A stretch of 64,000 nt of DNA from Rhabditoides inermis (Eukaryota > Nematoda > Chromadorea > Rhabditida > Rhabditidae): contig CAWZYM010000112.1 in assembly GCA_963966185.1 (NCBI GenBank), positions 221,777-285,776 on the forward strand, read 5' to 3'. The notes under the pieces were generated by a model, which made no database searches, was not told the origin of the DNA, and was given only the letters and a program-made list of their open reading frames with translations. Made by a program: the position numbers and the translations under genes. Below are positions 11,641 to 22,567 of the stretch, piece after piece (position 1 is the stretch's first letter; each line of letters begins with the position of its first letter).

Positions 11641-12446
11641 TTCTTTCTCTCTTTCTCTCTTTCACTCTTTCTCTCTTTCTCTCTTTCTCTCTTTCTCTCT
11701 TTCTCTCTTTCTCTCTTTCTCTCTTTCTCTCTCTCTTTCTTTCTCTTTTTCTCTCTTTCTCTCTTTCTCTCTCTCTCCCACTTCTCAAGAAAATGGAATT
11801 ACTGTACTGTAGGGTTACTATACTTACTCTGTGATTACTGTAGGTTGACAAGCTGGAGGAGGCGGAAGAGCGTTTGCGACGGGAGCTCGACGCCAGTCCG
11901 CAGCGACAGTGGAGGGACATTGAGGGATACGGTGGGTGGGGAAGGGGGAGGAGAAGGAAGGAAGACGAGAGTAGTGTTAGTGGGATAGTGTGGACTAATG
12001 GACAGAGTGGACTAGTGTACTCAACAGACGGTATGAGATGGTGTAGCAAGTATAGTGATTGACTCCATGGTAGATGAGGGTTTTCTAATGTATTTGGTAG
12101 ACGGTATGGGAAGGTGTAGCAAGCTAGTATGCTGGCAGACTCAGTGGTAGGTAAAGGGAGAGGGGGGAGGTGGATGGACGTTTGAGAGAGGAGGGCACGG
12201 AAGTGAGAATACGGACTATTGTAGACTTGGTATGTCTATGATTCCTTCCAGAGAGCACAGTGGACAAGTCTTCGCGCTCGCACTTCTACCTTATCTGGCT
12301 GACCGGTGAGTGATATCGATTTTTATACTGATTATCGATTGTTTTCAGTGATTGCGGTGGCTATCATAATTGTTTACTGCAAGTACAAGAGGAATCGCTC
12401 GAAATTCTGGAAGACTTTCTACTACCACCAGGACTTCAAATTGTGA
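6762..12446 (+). CDS. QSOX: Quiescin sulfhydryl oxidase (QSOX), 653 aa
   Basis: Twenty predicted exons (6762-6896, 6946-7028, 7165-7276, 7395-7442, 7541-7650, 7906-7999, 8285-8421, 8677-8779, 9144-9263, 9387-9461, 9866-9982, 10185-10255, 10387-10457, 10686-10823, 11020-11126, 11247-11348, 11392-11490, 11844-11931, 12252-12305, 12349-12446) give one 654-codon frame. It has an N-terminal signal peptide, a thioredoxin domain with WCGAC (Cys58, Cys61), a redox-inactive second thioredoxin-like part, and a helix-rich region. The Erv/ALR FAD domain has CGEC (449-452), the FAD-contact motif [11 protein letters not shown], and a second CPHC pair (510-513). A transmembrane helix lies near residues 612-632. 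QSOX makes disulfides in secreted proteins and passes electrons through FAD to oxygen. The usual vertebrate WCGHC is WCGAC here. The start lies directly behind a CTTTCAG acceptor. Confidence 0.95.
9073..9093 (+). other. Candidate 21-nt microexon in QSOX
   Basis: Between CTACAG and GTGTAG lies a 21-base open segment reading VAAPVAY. The next QSOX exon (9144) begins VAAPVAQ. The microexon is phase 0 on both sides, so its inclusion would add seven residues to the Ala/Pro/Gly linker. All four nucleotide differences between the two six-codon VAAPVA units are silent. It could be a cassette exon or a decayed duplicate. Confidence 0.4.
9983..10184. repeat. Local GGTACTGTAGGT repeats in a QSOX intron
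   Basis: The intron between 9983 and 10184 carries repeated copies of a short unit around GGTACTGTAGGTYGGTTT and TTCTTGAGGTACTGTAGG. Related TACTGTAG and TACGGTA motifs recur in other introns of the window (7675-7895, 11349-11380, 11805-11843, 21235-21287). These look like a dispersed, locally amplified intronic motif. Confidence 0.6.
11494..11786. repeat. (CT)n/(CTTT)n tract in QSOX intron
   Basis: About 290 bases of almost pure pyrimidine, starting as CT repeats directly after the donor GTGAGG and changing to CTCTTT units. The rest of the intron is short and ends in CTGTAG. Confidence 0.9.
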
Positions 12447-12832
12447 TTTGCCTTTCCACTTTCCTTATTTTCTTACAGCTTTGCTATACGTTGCGAGATA
12501 CGTTTGCACTATGAACCGAAACAGTCACTTTGTGTGACGTCATAGGGTGCTCTCTCCTCGTGTGTGGTGTGTATCAATCGATACGTTGTGATATCGATCG
12601 TTTATGTCTGTCTATCTCTTGGTAGGTCACTATTGATCGACGTTGATGATTCTTTAATCATCGGCCCTCTCTTGGTTGTGTGCGTGCGTTCCGGTTGTGA
12701 TTCTCTTGTGCGGCGCTCCGCCCACATATGTCCCGCCCTCTCCTCGTCTCTTTATCTTTCTCATTTATTCATTCTCTCTTAGTCTATCGCGGGAAAAGCA
12801 TGTGTGATGTTGTATAGATGATTATTTTGCTC

Positions 12833-12838
12833 AATAAA
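12833..12838 (+). terminator. Poly(A) signal, QSOX
   Basis: A canonical AATAAA lies 387 bases after the QSOX stop, with no intervening gene. It is the first good match downstream. Confidence 0.6.
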
Positions 12839-13904
12839 TTACTATTTATTATCCGAGAGATTGTTGATTGGTTTGAGAGTGCACGTGTGCTTTTCCCGCT
12901 TCTACATAACAACATATCCCCTCCTCTGTTGTCTAACCCCTTTATGTTCAGTGTGCACGCGCCTATGTTGCATCCTATGTTCACAATGTGATTCCAGGTT
13001 CGGAGGAGCGCCACAGAAGGAGTACACTGCGTAGAGAGAATGGAGAGAATTCGGAGAGATGGGTTGGGAGGGTTGCTAACCACGAGTATTACACCGCATA
13101 TGAGAGTATTTGATATTTTGAGATTGTTTTGTATTTATTGTCCTAATTGTTTGTGATAAATGTGATACATTGCGAGAATATTGGGATTGTTTTTTTGGTT
13201 ACAGTATTGCTATGACATTTTTTTTTTAAAATATAACCGACCTTTTATAAATGTTTTACTTTATCCTTGTTTCGGCCTGATCAGTTGTAAAAGAAATACA
13301 TTTTATTATCGGCTCTCGCGTTTCTGGTTTTTTGGATTTCTGGCATTTCCTCTCTAGGACGGTGTTTCGATGGCGACCATGATCGAAGGGACTCGCTTGG
13401 CTCGAAAACGATGAGAACATAAACTTTCGGTGTGAGAACGAGAAAGGGATTACTATCCCAGGTTGTGCAATGCAACTTGACGTGGTGGGTGGCGCAAGCT
13501 TTCCGAAAGTGTTGAACGCGGCGTGATGAGTGAACCTAAAGTGCGCTCGAACCCTAATCAGCCTGAGTTTTCCGTGGCTCCCCTGAGCCTCTAATGATGT
13601 CAGACAATCTTTTCACAAACATCAATCAAATTATAATGTGATTACAATTGTATAACAGCTAAAAATATTTGTAAAAAAAATAAGTTGTTTTATCTCTAGT
13701 GTTTTATTCTGCAGATAGAGTGTGAATTGTGCTAGTGGGTGCGGTTTTCGACGAAATTTTCACCCTTCAAATTTAGGCTGAAATTTGCGCATCTATTTGA
13801 ATTCTGTTTTACCGTTTATGGTGATATGTTATGTTCTCTTTGTTCGTATTTCGTAGAAATGAATATTCATCAGCTTTCGGACCAGTCGGCCACTGCCTGG
13901 GGCG
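12839..13904. other. Intergenic, QSOX to AT-hook gene
   Basis: No gene is recognised. The stretch is AT-rich at 13100-13280 and 13600-13720, with some mixed sequence between. An acceptor-like TTTCGTAG at 13849-13856 precedes the AT-hook gene and a competing ATG at 13859. Confidence 0.5.
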
Positions 13905-16225
13905 ATGTCGCAGCCGAGTACATCGCTTCGCACTCCGCCGCGCGGCTCCCTCCAAAACTTCCTCCGCACCAACTCCTACCAGATCAAGTGAGTTTCTTTA
14001 TACATGTTTTACTTTACATTATTTATGTTTCAGCCAGAGGCGGGTGGGCGGCTCGGAGGACGCATCGGCGCGGCAGCATGCGCGTCGCAATGCGCTCCTC
14101 GACTTCGCCACCAGCGACAGCGCCTCCAGCTCGCAGCTCTCCAGCCTCGCCTCGCCCGCCAGAAACGTTCGGTTAGTTTATTGTATTATTTGTACTCATA
14201 TAAAAATTGTTTTTATAATAATTTGATTGAGGCGTTGTCTGTTCTCGCGGTCGCCGTCTCCGGACGAGGGTTTGAGCAAGAGTGGGCGGCGCGTGGTGCG
14301 CAAGCAGCCCCAGCCAGTCGCGCTCCTCGAGCAGTGGAGAGTGCAGTGAGTTTATACTTTTTGGACATGTTTCCTACGAGTTGTGCAGCTCAAGGTTGGG
14401 TCACTTCCATGTTGAAGGAAATCGGTAATCTGAAAATACTGATGTTCTGGAAATGTATGTATTGTTGCCTGATTAAGCCGACTTGTACCCGGTCGTTCAG
14501 GCGTGCGGCGTGGCTGATGGACACGGACAGCGAGTTGTCGGAGCTGGAGGAGCAGCCGCCATCGCCCGCCCTCACCCCGCCCCGACCCAAACGCGCCCGC
14601 ACCAGCGACAAGGCCACCAAGGTGAATTTTAATTGTATCTAATAAAATAACAAGTTAAAAAAATGTTTCCCAGACGCCGTCCCGGCAGAGCTCCTCGCGC
14701 CAGAAGGCCGGCGGAGAGTCGTCCGTGAGAAAGGGCAAGGGACGCGGCCGCTTCAACAGGTATATCGTTTTAGGTTGTTTTGATAGATGTCATGTATACA
14801 GGGAGGCGTCGCCGGCTGCTCCGCCGCCGGTGGCGGAGAAGACGATCTCGAAGCGCGGCCGTCCGAGGAAGGCCGCCAGCGAGGGACAGGCGAAGACGGC
14901 CAAGCAGCCGCGCAAGAGGACCGCCAACACGGTGCGTCGAACGAATCCCATGTGCTAACTATGTTATTTATGCCAATAATTGGGACCGCATTTGAAGGAG
15001 AATTAGTGACATCTGTTCAATTTTAACAAGGATAGTTATTGCAACATATTTCTGATGGGGAACCGAACTATGTTTGCATGAAGGTAGCGCGGGTGATTAC
15101 TTGTATTGGGCCAAGGAGCCTAATACAACTGTGTTGTATAATTCGTTTGCAGCCCGCCGCCGACGCTTCGCCGACTCGCGTGACCCGCTCGAAGCGCGCG
15201 CGTCTCGCCAACGACGCCAACCACCCTGCCACCGGGACTGTCGAGAGTGCGGTTTGTCGTCACAGTCAGAGATGTATCACATCAAATCAAATCATCAAAT
15301 GTTTATCCGGAAGCGCTTATTCATGTACATATTGAACGCATGACTCATGCGGCATGAGAGATGGTTTGGTTAGCGCTGGGAAATGAGGTCGTTCCATTTT
15401 CGGCGGTCGTTGGTCACTGTCCGTCTCCATTCGAGATGTATCTGGGATCGGTATACATGAACACGCAATCACAACAATATGATAGAAAGAATACAGACAG
15501 TAGACCCTTGTCGTCCTTGATATCTCACGTGTTGTGATGCAGGCGGAGGAGGAGGCTGTTCCGGAGGACCCGTGTCCCCCGCCCACCGACTCGTCTCTGT
15601 CGTGCGAGACGCTCACCCAGCCCTCCTCGCTGATGGAGGCACAAGCACAGGCAGACAGCGAGTGCCGAGGGGACGACGTGAGTACATTCGTTATTTGTAT
15701 GAGTTATGTCGTAATCCAAGAACCCCATCTTGGTCTCGACTAGGAGGACCCCGGCTAAACAAAACAAAAAAAGTTATATAAATCAAACATTCGCGCCCAA
15801 GAAATGGTGTGTGTGTTGTATAGATTGAACACCTTTGTTCAGCTGCCGCTGGCGTTGGAGGAGCGGAACGAGGAGGGAAAGGTGTTCGTGGACGACGAGC
15901 ACCGGGAGAGGAGGGAGAAGGAGGAGAAGAGGTGGGTGGAGAGAGAGAGGAGGGAGAGAGAGAAAGTCTACATTTAGGCAGGAGCGGGTTCGCGCCGCGG
16001 TGCTGCTCGCGAACTGCGAGCAAAACGATCTCTTCCTCAACCGACTCGACTGCGACAGCACTGGTCAGATTCGTATCATTGATTGGTATTGATTTATCGA
16101 TTGTAGAGGAGTGTTCGGACTGGGAGGCGGAGGAGGTGGCTGAGATGGACTTTGACGATGACTTTGAGCGCATCCTGCAGATCACCCGCGAGAGAGCGGA
16201 GAAGAGGGCGGCTGCTGACAACTAG
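13905..16225 (+). CDS. AT-hook nuclear protein of unknown function, 399 aa
   Basis: Eleven exons (13905-13987, 14034-14171, 14232-14345, 14501-14621, 14674-14759, 14802-14931, 15153-15251, 15543-15677, 15843-15931, 15978-16063, 16107-16225) give 400 codons in one phase. I chose ATG 13905 because only this frame joins all later exons; an ATG at 13859 is out of phase. The protein is Ser/Pro/Arg-rich and low in hydrophobic residues. A textbook AT-hook, KRGRPRK, lies at about 198-204, with basic stretches on both sides, so it probably binds AT-rich DNA in the nucleus. The C-terminal third is different: a charged helix (EHRERRKEK-like), then a conserved-looking segment with NCEQNDLFLNRLDCD and an acidic end, EMDFDDDFERILQITRERAE. 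I do not recognise the family. The acceptor of exon 3 is ATTGAG rather than TTTCAG. Confidence 0.75.
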
Positions 16226-16568
16226 ACGCTGGATCAGCCTCCCTCATTCTCTCCTCGTCTCACACTCAGTCTCCTCTCACTTTTACTAATATTCGTCTCT
16301 CTTTCGATTCTTTTGGTCCGTATAGCTCGAAATGTGTTCAATATATTACTCGATTTTAGATCTGTGAATATGTGTTTGTATTAGATGTTTTCGTTCAGTT
16401 TTTGCGACAGTTGTGTTCGATTTGGTGCTGTGAGTTGAAATGAGATAAATTTGTGATCGAGTTCTCTTTTTTTTGTTCTAATATGAACTTATCAGTAACA
16501 AACGAGGATTGTTCGTCTGACCGATTTTTTTCAAATATGACGAGTGACTATCAACTATCAACTCATCA

Positions 16569-16574
16569 AATAAA
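16569..16574 (+). terminator. Poly(A) signal, AT-hook gene
   Basis: AATAAA lies 344 bases after the AT-hook gene stop. It is a plausible cleavage signal; there is no other evidence. Confidence 0.45.
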
Positions 16575-16826
16575 TGTTGATCATTTCAATCTTTCCTACA
16601 TTTTTTTCGCTTCCAGAAATTGAACGAGTTACAATATGTATCATTTCTGAGTGAGATCAAATAGATTTCTCGATGTTTGACCATTTCCGCGACTGAAAGT
16701 CGGAAAAAGATTAAAAAAAACGGCTGGCGAGCATATGATAATCCATGTAAGCACGTGGCGGGGTCGAAAAAGTATTTTCGGTATCGACTATGTATCATGC
16801 TCGACGATCAGCGAAGGGATTATAGC

Positions 16827-16988
16827 CTGCGCCAGAGCGATAGTTTTCGATCTACCTCGCTTGCAGTTCGAAACACGGTACCATAACCGTCTGCCTCTCT
16901 TGTTTTGCGTGCAATTGCCGAGAGCTGACTCTCCGTCTTGCTCTGATCTACCCACCGCGCGCAACTTATTGCGAGAATAGAACTATAT
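16827..16988. repeat. Dispersed 162-bp repeat, copy 1
   Basis: This segment is nearly the same as 53715-53879. Both begin CTGCGCCAGAGCGATAG, share TTGCAGTTCGAAA and CCGAGAGCTGACTCTCCGTC in the middle, and end in a TATTGCGAG..ATAGAACTATAT stretch. The two copies differ by scattered substitutions. A short perfect hairpin (GAGAGCTGACTCTC) lies inside. GCAGTTCGAAA resembles a pol III B box, which may mean a SINE-like origin. Sequence outside these limits does not match. Confidence 0.85.
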
Positions 16989-17108
16989 CCACACGGCAAA
17001 ATTAAAATGTTGTTTCAGTTAGGAAAAGCGCCGCCTCTCAACTCTTTCTCCCTCCCCTTCCCCCTCTCTCTCCTCTCTTTTCTCTCTCTCCCTCTCTATC
17101 TCTCTCTT

Positions 17109-17150
<42 letters not shown>

Positions 17151-17261
17151 TCTCTCTCCCTCTCTCTCTTCTGTTCTGTATCTCTGGGTTAGAGAGCAGA
17201 GAGTACTGTATCGCATCATAACACAAACCCCACTGGCGCGTTATGGAGGGTATATAAGGAC

Positions 17262-17659
17262 ATGCCAGTGAGGACAGAACAGAACAGAGAGAAGCACACC
17301 GTCACAACAGAGGACGGCTATATTCTGGAGGTGTTCCGAGTGCCACACGGGAGGAGCAGCGAACCGAGTGGGGGTGGGGGGGGGGGGTGGGTGAGAGTCT
17401 AGAGTGTCTTCTTGTCTAGGGTGTTTTCTAGTCTCGACGTAAAAGTTAGGTACACTAAAAATGATGCAAGCGATTTTTTTCAACGAAACTGATCTAATAA
17501 AACGAAACTAGAAACAAAACAATATCGTTCACCTTCAGAAGCGTGTGATCATCATGCAGCGCGGGTTCATGTGCAGCAGCGATCACTGGGTGTCGAACCT
17601 GCCTGGACAGAGCCCCGGTACGCCCTTCCCTCCGGTCCCTCCCGGTCCACGCGACTCTC

Positions 17660-17717
<58 letters not shown>

Positions 17718-19441
17718 TCCTGCAGCCTTGGTGTTCGCCGATGCTGGCTTCGATGTGTGGCTGACAAACATGCGCGGAAACCGCTACGGCAAGGGGCACA
17801 CCACCCTCGACTCGAAGAACGATGCGGCTTTCTGGGACTCTCCAGCTGGCAGGACATGTCAGAGAAGGATCTGCCGGCGCTGGTCGACTACGCCCTGCAG
17901 GCGGCCGTCCAGCAGAAGCTCTACTACATGGGACATTCGCAGGTCGGTTTTCGGAATCAATCAACTTACGAAGGAACATCAGCGTTGTATTGTAATAATC
18001 TTTATCTGCCAAGCCAAGAGAATATAGAGACACAGTGAAAAAACAGGAAACACAACAGGAAATGTACAGTGCGACAAATATTGAGCTGATCCTAGGCTAT
18101 CTGTATCAAACATCTAGCTACTTATGGGGCTCCTAAACGTCTATGCGAAATGATTCACATACTCTAGTCATGTTCGCGAAGCTGGCTGCCGACCCGGCGT
18201 TTGGTGACAAGATCATTTGTTTCGATGCGCTCGCCCCTATTGGAAAGATGGAGCACATGGGTGGACTGATCCGTTTCATCAAGGAGAGTATGCTCTGGCT
18301 GGTGGAGGTATGATTACAGAGACAACGAAGATTCATGATTAACTATTCAGAGCCTCTACAAAATGGGTGGTCAGCGCGAGTTCCTACCGAAGAGCCTGAT
18401 CATGACCTATGTCGGTCAGACTGCGTGTCTCGTTCGGACACCTGAATGCTCGATTTCACTCTGCAGCACCATTCTCTCATCCATCTCCGGCAAAGACTTC
18501 CACCAGAGCAACTGCGTGAGTGTCAATTGATTGAGTGCGCGCGTGCCGTGTCCGCGTGCCATGTCGATCGATAACTCGTTGCTACCAATGACACTGTTCA
18601 AGTTGCGGTCAGTCTCTTCAAAACACTCCCGAATGCCTTTGAAACACTCCCGAGTTGCCTTACGAATCGTCCTCAGAACACTCCCCAATTGCCTTCGGAA
18701 TACTCCCGAATACCCCCGAACACTTCGGAATGCCTTGCTATCCCTTCGAAACACTTCGGAATTGATTTCGAAGAGACTGACCGCACCTTCAGTCGCGCAA
18801 CGATATCTAAGTGGCGCAGACACCGGGAGGCTCGTCTTTCAAGAATTTCATCCACTGGGCGCAAATGGTCAAGAACAAGAACGTGAGGGGTAGTGAGATG
18901 TTGTCAGGCAAACAGACAAAAATGGAAAATCGGAAACTTTAGATCGCCAAGTTCGACCACACCGACGACTCGCGAGGCGTGGCGATGAACAAACAGCTGT
19001 ACAACGCATCCAAGCCCCCGCTCTACGATTATGCCAAGGTGGAACGTTTGATTGATTATATATGTGAGGATTAAGCATTTATTGGGATCAGATAGTGTGT
19101 GAATTGAATAAAATGTAATTTTATAGATGAGCGTGCCGACATACCTTTACTGGTCATCGAACGACTATATGGCGACGGGCAAGGATATCTGGGAGTACAT
19201 GCTGCCCAAGCTGTCGGAAAGTGGCAACCTCAAGGTAGGAAATAATCTTCTTCTATTCTTCATGCATCAGATATCAACGATGGATCACTTTCAGGGCAAC
19301 TTCACGTTCCATGACTACAACCACTTTGACTTTGTGTGGGCTTCCAACCTCACGGTCACGGAGCGCATCTTCTTCCCGATAGTCTACAACATCACCAACA
19401 ACATCGTCGGTCCGAGTCTCGTCGAGCCGCCGAGGAATTGA
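17262..19441 (+). pseudogene. Acid lipase (LIPA/LIPF type) with a frameshift
   Basis: Predicted exons are 17262-17390, 17539-17617, 17726-17942, about 18161-18307, 18351-18515, 18811-18882, 18943-19038, 19127-19213 and 19295-19441. Family features are clear: HTVTTEDGYIL near the N-terminus, QRGFMCSSDHW, the nucleophile elbow GHSQ, the acid motif YWSSNDYMA, and the catalytic histidine segment DYNHFDFVW. These enzymes hydrolyse neutral lipids in lysosomes or gut. One base is missing near 17838: AAFWD is followed out of frame by SSWQDMSEKDLPALVDY. The glycine expected after GHSQ, and a normal acceptor before TLVMFAKLA, are also absent. The next acceptor is weak. No signal peptide is seen upstream of ATG 17262. 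Either a pseudogene or an assembly error at one base; the other genes in the window have clean frames. Confidence 0.7.
18604..18785. mobile_element. Short inverted-repeat (MITE-like) element, copy 1
   Basis: The 182-bp segment begins TGCGGTCAGTCTCTTCAAAA and ends in the inverted form, TTCGAAGAGACTGACCGCA. The termini match over about 16-18 bases. Inside are repeated short units around ACACTCCCGAATGCCTT. It sits in a lipase intron, just before an exon. A related element lies at 21466-21556 in the next gene. No transposase is present. Confidence 0.6.
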
Positions 19442-19587
19442 TGAGATTGACGATGTCGATAAAGTATTTCATAAATATTGTTGACTTGGTGAACTCATTC
19501 GACTCATGTGTCAACACGTTTGTCGTATCATTTCCTATCCCCCTCTCCCCCCACCCGGTCGCGCGAGTCGCTGTTGCTTTCACGGCC

Positions 19588-20246
19588 ATGGACCTGCCGC
19601 ACAGCGAGGAAAGGTGAGCATTCGAGAAGAGTCTTCGGTGGACCACTTTGTAGTGACTGGTCGCCACTGTTCCTGTTCGAGAGCAGCGAGGTGGAGAAGA
19701 CCACGCTGGCAGTGCAGGTAATTTCTTCTATCCTTGTTTGTTATGCCTATCTTCATCAATCACAACTGTTAGATGATAGGCTGGTAGGGCAGAAACATTG
19801 CGTGCTATGCTTGTATGTAGGCGATGTATGTCTCTTTACTACTTCTTCCCTATCAGTCACTCCCTCACATGATAATGCTATTGCGGAAAAATGTGAGCGT
19901 TTCACGAACACGATCTCATCTCCTTCACAGGACCCGCTCGCCATCCCACCCAGCCATGCCACGCTGGAGGACCTCCTCGAGCTGCTCACCTGCTCCATCT
20001 GCATGGAGCTCATGGAGAGGCCGGTCAGGTAAGAGAAGTATTTACTGTTTCACATCAAATATGTGTTGTTGTCTCAATCACCATGTATACGAACGATCCT
20101 CTAAGAACGATTGCAAAATTGGAACATCACTGAATCATCGATTTTTTTTCAGCCTGGTCTCGTGCGGCCACTCTGGCTGTCACGGCTGTGCGGTGCGATG
20201 GATCGCCACGTCGCCCACCGGACAGGCAGAGTGCTGGATCGTGAGC

Positions 20247-20296
<50 letters not shown>

Positions 20297-20300
20297 CTCT

Positions 20301-20334
<34 letters not shown>

Positions 20335-21700
20335 GTTTCAATACAGTGTCGCGTTCCGGCGGTGGCGCTTCTGCCGCATCCCACTCTGCGCGCAATGGTC
20401 GACGTGTGCAAGGATAAGGGAGGTGAGTGAAAAGAGAGAGTGGGGGGAGAGAGTGAGAGAGAGAGAGAGAAATCGTTCCAGACCAACAGACAATCCGCGC
20501 GGAGGAGATGCAAGACATGGTCTTGGAGCATGAGAGGTACTGAGCATGGTATTCCATAAGCGCATAAGCCACTGAAACGTCTGAACACTTGTAACATGAT
20601 TCCATCGGAAGGTTCAACGTTGTCTATGAAAGAATATGCTTCGATTCCAGCGAGGCGTCGCGGCGTCTGACCGTGAACCGACGCACCGAGGCCGCATCCC
20701 TGAGGGAGCAGCTCGAGGAGCTCAGCCAGCGACACGCCAACCTCACCCACTCGGCACAGAGGGTGGGGGAGGGGGGAGGGAGAGAGAGGGAGAGAGGGAG
20801 GGAGGGAGGGGGAGAGAGAGAAAGAGACTCTCCAGGGTGTGGCTCCTTCTGTGCGCACACCCATGCGCGACCGCTTCCGCTTCGCTGTCGGTCCGCTCCC
20901 CGTCTCCCCGACCGGACCGCCGCTCTCCATCAACCACTTTCAGGTGCGATTCATCTCAACTTTTGGGATTTCTCACTTCTTATCTTCTTTCCAGGAGTCC
21001 CGCGCAGTTGCCGGTTCGGACGCGGTCGCGGAGTCGATGCCGTCACCAAGGGTGAGAGATTGCATTGAACTGTGGACATGTTGCGTCAAGGCATATGTCG
21101 CTGTCTTATCAAAGTAAACTTCCATTATGAAACTACTTTGATATGTCACTGCCTTTTAGCCCAGTCGTCTTGCCGCCCCGCCTCGCGTACACACGCCCAG
21201 ACCTGACATGATGTTCAATCCCATGCGCAGGGTACGGTAATAGTACTGTAGCGTGTACTGTAGTGTCAGACTGTAGATGTACTGTAGATTCTTCGCGCTC
21301 GCGCTTCGGCTGTTTCGCCACCTGAGTCACCGGAAATGGTGAGTGTGTCCATACTAGGACATACTAGAATTGAATCCCGTTGACAGGCGGGATTCCCGGA
21401 TAGTCCCATCTCGCCGGTGCGGCGTCCCGAGACGCCAATTCCATCGCGCGCGCCTGTCCGGGTGAGTGTGTCTCTTCGGAGGCAACACCGAAGTGTTCGA
21501 GGGCGATCGGAAGTGTTTCGAAGGCATTCGATAGTTTTCCGAGGAGACTGACCGCAACATGTGGGAGTACTGTAGCATACCGTATACTCTAGGGTGTTCC
21601 TCGAGCGCCCGTTCGACCGGCGCCGGTGGCAGCTGCTCGCCCCGTTGCTGCAGCTCCCGCGCGAGCTCGATCGCTGGTCCAGCCGAGGTGGCGCAACTAG
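19588..21700 (+). CDS. RING-finger protein, probable E3 ubiquitin ligase, 329 aa
   Basis: Thirteen exons (19588-19613, 19654-19717, 19931-20028, 20153-20240, 20347-20422, 20482-20536, 20651-20762, 20836-20943, 20995-21051, 21160-21231, 21288-21338, 21387-21461, 21593-21700) give 330 codons. The RING is built across exons 3-5: CSIC, then SCGHSGCHGC, then a final pair in ECWICRVP, a C3HC4 arrangement with an unusual last pair (CWIC instead of CPxC). A charged coiled coil follows (SLREQLEELSQRHANL). The C-terminal 150 residues are Pro/Arg/Ala-rich and probably disordered. RING domains recruit ubiquitin-charged E2 enzymes; the substrate is unknown. The start lies 147 bases after the lipase stop, a spacing like that within nematode operons, but no strong trans-splice acceptor is visible directly upstream. 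Confidence 0.8.
21466..21556. mobile_element. Short inverted-repeat (MITE-like) element, copy 2
   Basis: The intron from 21462 to 21592 contains TGTGTCTCTTCGGAGGC near its left end and GAGGAGACTGACCGCAAC at its right, with GAAGTGTTTCGAAGGCATTCG units between. These match the terminal and internal motifs of the element at 18604-18785 in shorter form. A half-copy, TCGAAGAGACTGGCCGCA, is at 3923 in an XPG intron. Confidence 0.5.
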
Positions 21701-21852
21701 CACTCTTCACCCTCCACTCTTCGCGTCAACTTCCAAGACCGCCTGCACAACTTTCACTTACACACTCCCTGTTTCCCATCTACGATACTCGAATAATTTG
21801 ATCAGACCACTTTACTCGATCATTGCCTTACTCGCTTGTGTATGATTTCGGG

Positions 21853-21858
21853 AATAAA
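21853..21858 (+). terminator. Poly(A) signal, RING gene
   Basis: AATAAA lies 153 bases after the RING gene stop. Confidence 0.6.
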
Positions 21859-22567
21859 GATTTCCCAATTCGACACGCGACAATATCTCATAAATTTATT
21901 TGTCGCAGTAAAACCTCTCAAAAACGTCATCGAATAGTCACGAGAATGTGGGTGGGTGTGTAAATGTAAAAAAAATGCGGAAAGATTGTGCTGTATGAAT
22001 GTGGGAGAGATAGGTGCATAGGGGTTGGGGGAGTGATAAAAAAGAATGCGATACAACAAACACGGGGGCTATCAAAACCTTGGGGAGACATGCGCAACAT
22101 CAAAAATTCAATTCATAGAGGCTCGAGCGTCTAGAGACAATACACACACTCTATGATCGGGGGTGGGTGAGGGTATAGCGAGGAGACGAGATACCGTTGG
22201 CAACATGATTACAGAAAAGGGAGAGATACAACAGAGGGCATGTTGGCAGCTGGAGAAGAGAGAGAGAGAGACAAACACTGGAAGATACAGAGACGAGAGA
22301 GTGTGAAGGAATGAAGGGATACGAGAATTGAGCACTGAGTGGAACACATCATCACCATCCGACACCATCCACCCCCCGACGAAGGCAGCCACGACAGACA
22401 CGCGCGCCCAACCACGACGACTGGAAGTGCCTTCTGGAAGGGGGGATCATTGAGAGAGAGAGAGAGAGAGAGGGAGAGAGGGAGAGAGAGAGAGAGAGAG
22501 AGAGATGAACGTACCTATTCTAAAACGTGGCAGGGGCCGTGGTGGCAGGGGCGCGCGGCGGGCTGGG
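21859..22567. other. Convergent intergenic / 3' UTR, RING gene and nlf-1
   Basis: About 700 bases between two convergent genes. The stretch is purine-rich on the + strand, with a GA tract at 22452-22504. On the - strand a donor-like CCACGTTTTAGAATAG/GTACGT follows the nlf-1 stop, so the nlf-1 3' UTR may itself be spliced. Confidence 0.45.

Noticed and set aside
13859..13987. ATG 13859 as start of the AT-hook gene
   Set aside because: It follows a plausible acceptor, but its frame does not join the later exons that code the AT-hook and C-terminal region. ATG 13905 does.
18806..18820. A destroyed acceptor before the lipase AQTPGG exon as a third lesion
   Set aside because: CTAAG can serve as acceptor if the previous exon uses the GTGTCA donor at 18520, which restores the frame, so a lesion cannot be claimed.
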